From contig PUMG01000160.1 of the NCBI GenBank assembly GCA_003551265.1, positions 1 through 8,779 of the forward strand: DNA of 8,779 nt, given 5' to 3'. The notes beneath the pieces were generated by a model. It ran no database searches, was not told the origin of the DNA, and saw only the letters and a list, made by a program, of their open reading frames with translations. Positions 7,581-8,779 of this stretch are shown piece after piece. This stretch comes from Halovenus sp. (GTDB lineage: Archaea; Halobacteriota; Halobacteria; Halobacteriales; Haloarculaceae). How positions within the stretch are numbered: the stretch's first letter is position 1; each line of letters begins with the position of its first letter. A program made the translations under genes and the position numbers.

Positions 7581-7679
7581 TTAGTAATCCGACCAACGAG
7601 TCTGGGACCCATCAGTCAACAGCTCGGTATTTTCCAACCCTCCGCTCGCAACCTGCCGATGGCGGGTGAACGACTGCAC
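7581..7679 (-). CDS. Possible 32-residue leader ORF upstream of the subtilase
   Basis: Seen on the minus strand: a GTG at 7679, eight bases after a strong Shine-Dalgarno-like GGAGGAG (7688-7694), opens a frame of 32 codons. It ends with TAA at 7581-7583, only three bases (CAC) before the protease ATG. In-frame GTGs at 7688 and 7700 are alternative starts. The product is not recognised; it begins QSFTRHRQVASGG, has no signal or membrane segment, and is not acidic like typical haloarchaeal proteins. The position suggests possible translational coupling to the protease, which has no clear ribosome-binding site of its own. A chance ORF of this length is quite possible. Confidence 0.25.
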   Translation of the reverse strand: MQSFTRHRQVASGGLENTELLTDGSQTRWSDY

Positions 7680-7688
7680 CGTGTTCAC
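7666..7688 (-). repeat. Short inverted repeat (possible leader hairpin)
   Basis: GTGAAC at 7666-7671 and GTTCAC at 7683-7688 are perfect 6-base inverted arms around an 11-base loop. In a minus-strand leader RNA the stem would form directly after the GGAGGAG motif and enclose the GTG at 7677-7679. It is too short, and lacks a T-run, for a terminator call. Confidence 0.35.
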
Positions 7689-7726
7689 TCCTCCATCCAC
7701 ATCATGACTACACAGTCAGAAACCAG

Positions 7727-7741
7727 CATGATAAAGGTTTC
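7727..7741 (-). promoter_or_regulatory. Candidate promoter for the subtilase transcript
   Basis: Read on the minus strand this is GAAACCTTTATCATG: a haloarchaeal TATA-like TTTAT (7731-7735) preceded by a purine-rich BRE-like GAAA. Transcription would start near 7705, giving a leader of about 130 bases before the protease ATG at 7577. A weaker alternative, GGAAAATACC around 7626-7635, would give a leader of about 27 bases. Confidence 0.4.
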
Positions 7742-7765
7742 CACAATTGAGAATATTTGTTACAT

Positions 7766-7777
7766 GATATACATATC
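7766..7777. repeat. Inverted repeat GATAT-AC-ATATC
   Basis: A perfect 5+2+5 inverted repeat in the AT-rich core between the two promoters. Its symmetry and place fit a binding site for a dimeric regulator, but short AT palindromes also arise by chance. Confidence 0.35.
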
Positions 7778-7784
7778 TTGCACG

Positions 7785-7794
7785 TACACGTGTA
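7785..7794. repeat. Perfect palindrome TACACGTGTA
   Basis: A 10-base perfect palindrome centred on CACGTG, eight bases beyond the GATAT/ATATC repeat and about 55 bases before the lipA TATA box. With the neighbouring repeat it could form an operator or activator site. No regulator is encoded in the window. Confidence 0.35.
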
Positions 7795-7845
7795 TAATCC
7801 TATTATTGCCATTTACAGGAACTGCTTTCCTGACGAGATGGCGCA

Positions 7846-7855
7846 GACTTTAGTC
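7846..7855 (+). promoter_or_regulatory. TATA-type promoter of lipA, leaderless spacing
   Basis: The sequence around 7849-7853 is TTTAG, a TATA-like box at -29 to -25 from the lipA ATG at 7878. This is the spacing expected of a leaderless haloarchaeal transcript that starts at or just before the start codon. The absence of a Shine-Dalgarno motif before the ATG agrees with this. Confidence 0.55.
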
Positions 7856-7877
7856 GCAGGGGTCCAATACTCACACA

Positions 7878-8779
7878 ATGAGCAAGGCTCGAAAGCCCGA
7901 GTGGCTGAAGATGGAGCGGCCATCCGGCGAGCGCTTTACTCAAATCAAACAGACGCTGCGCGACCACGACCTGCACACCGTCTGTGAGGAGGCGTCGTGT
8001 CCGAACCTGGGGGAGTGCTGGAGCGGCCGAAACGGTCCCGGGACGGCGACGTTCATGCTGATGGGTGAGCGCTGTTCGCGTGGCTGTAACTTCTGTGACG
8101 TCGAAACAGGGGGGATGGAACCGCTCGACGAAGACGAACCGGAGAACGTCGCACGCTCTGTGACGAGAATCGGTCTCGAATACGTCGTCCTGACCTCGGT
8201 CGACCGTGACGACCTCCCTGACCAGGGCGCGGGTCACTTCGCACAGACCATTCGCGAGATAAAACGGCGAAACTCGGATACCCTGGTGGAGGTACTCATC
8301 CCAGACTTTCAGGGTGAACCGGAACTCGTCGCGAAGATAATCGACGCCGAACCCGACGTCATCGCTCACAACGTCGAAACGGTCGAACGCCTCCAGTGGC
8401 CAGTCCGTGACCGTCGAGCAGGCTACGAACAGTCGCTGTCGGTGCTCCAGCAGGTCGCCGAGGAGTCCAGCGCCTACGCGAAGACGAGCATCATGCTCGG
8501 CGTCGGTGAGTACGACCACGAGGTGTACCAGACACTCCGGGACCTCCGGTCGGTGGGTGTCGATATCGTCACATTCGGTCAGTACCTCCAGCCGTCACGC
8601 TCACATCTTGAGGTGAGCGAGTTCGTCCACCCTGACGTCTTCGAAACCTGGAGACACGTCGCCGAGGATGAACTCGACTTTCTGTACTGTGCGAGCGGCC
8701 CGATGGTTCGCTCTTCCTACCGCGCGGGCGAACTGTTCATCGAGAGCGTTCTTCGTGACGGCGAAAGCCCGGAAGCCGC
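7878..8779 (+). CDS. lipA: Lipoyl synthase LipA (3' partial)
   Basis: Radical SAM enzyme that inserts two sulfur atoms into protein-bound octanoyl groups, giving the lipoyl cofactor of 2-oxoacid dehydrogenase complexes and glycine cleavage H protein in the cytoplasm. The frame runs off the right edge after 300 residues; E. coli LipA has 321, so little is missing. Seen: the auxiliary-cluster motif C36-x4-C41-x5-C47 (CEEASCPNLGEC), the radical SAM motif C66-x3-C70-x2-C73 (CSRGCNFC), conserved VLTSVDRDDLPDQGAGHF and HNVETVERLQ, and RSSYRAGE near residue 278, where a serine is the unusual fourth ligand of the auxiliary cluster. All cluster ligands are present, so activity is expected. The ATG at 7878 is chosen because the conserved MSKARKPEWLKM start follows it and a TATA box sits at leaderless distance. 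No other lipoylation gene lies in the window. Confidence 0.97.
   Translation, partial: MSKARKPEWLKMERPSGERFTQIKQTLRDHDLHTVCEEASCPNLGECWSGRNGPGTATFMLMGERCSRGCNFCDVETGGMEPLDEDEPENVARSVTRIGLEYVVLTSVDRDDLPDQGAGHFAQTIREIKRRNSDTLVEVLIPDFQGEPELVAKIIDAEPDVIAHNVETVERLQWPVRDRRAGYEQSLSVLQQVAEESSAYAKTSIMLGVGEYDHEVYQTLRDLRSVGVDIVTFGQYLQPSRSHLEVSEFVHPDVFETWRHVAEDELDFLYCASGPMVRSSYRAGELFIESVLRDGESPEA

Larger units (their letters stand above)
7578..7877. promoter_or_regulatory. Divergent intergenic region between the subtilase and lipA
   Basis: These 300 bases separate two genes pointing away from each other and contain no long credible ORF. The half next to the protease has ordinary base composition and could be a transcribed leader. 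The stretch from about 7727 to 7815 is markedly AT-rich for this GC-rich window and holds two short inverted repeats, as expected of a promoter and regulator-binding core. One good TATA-like box is seen facing each way. Confidence 0.7.

Noticed and set aside
7652..7666. Hairpin CCTGCC-GAT-GGCGGG in the protease leader
   Set aside because: The arms pair only with a wobble on one strand and a mismatch on the strand expected to be transcribed, and the loop is three bases. Too weak to call.
7557..7853. A 98-codon plus-strand frame in the divergent intergenic region, with a hydrophobic stretch that looks like a membrane segment
   Set aside because: It starts inside the protease gene on the opposite strand and its hydrophobic part comes from the AT-rich promoter core. 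Codon use is unlike every real gene here, and it would overlap both promoters.
7803..8519. A 238-codon minus-strand frame opposite lipA
   Set aside because: lipA on the other strand has every family motif. The antisense frame is the usual mirror of a GC-rich gene, with no recognisable domain.
1..8779. Defence island, CRISPR array, prophage or transposon
   Set aside because: No spaced repeats, transposase, integrase, tRNA-flanked junction or known defence domains were seen. The helicase and the NucS-like gene alone are not enough to call a defence system.

Overview
The window looks like chromosomal DNA from a haloarchaeon (class Halobacteria). All long reading frames are GC-rich at the third codon position. 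The secreted protein is extremely acidic, the genes have TATA-type archaeal promoters rather than bacterial ones, and each of the four long proteins has a haloarchaeal-type family assignment. The genus cannot be named from the sequence alone.

Layout, left to right. (1) Positions 2-721, plus strand: the 3' end of a gene for a NucS/DUF91-type N-terminal domain followed by four zinc ribbons; its start lies off the left edge. (2) Positions 750-3149, minus strand: a Ski2-type superfamily 2 helicase with a Sec63-like C-terminal half, converging on gene 1 across only 28 bases. (3) Positions 3234-7577, minus strand: a 1447-residue exported subtilisin-family protease carrying a dockerin-like calcium-binding pair between two CARDB-like domains. 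(4) Positions 7578-7877: a 300-base divergent regulatory region with an AT-rich core, two short inverted repeats, a good TATA box facing each way, and a possible small leader ORF that ends three bases before the protease start. (5) Positions 7878 to the right edge, plus strand: lipoyl synthase (lipA), truncated only near its C-terminus.

There is no sign of one pathway across the window. The NucS-like protein and the helicase both point to nucleic-acid transactions and sit tail to tail. The protease is an extracellular enzyme. LipA makes the lipoyl cofactor of 2-oxoacid dehydrogenases and the glycine cleavage system. The protease and the helicase share a strand with an 84-base gap, so read-through is possible, but their functions do not suggest an operon.

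The points most worth a second look are the unusual multidomain protease and its leader, the nuclease-less NucS-like protein, and the Brr2/Sec63-like architecture of the helicase. No tRNA, rRNA, CRISPR array, transposase or insertion sequence was seen.
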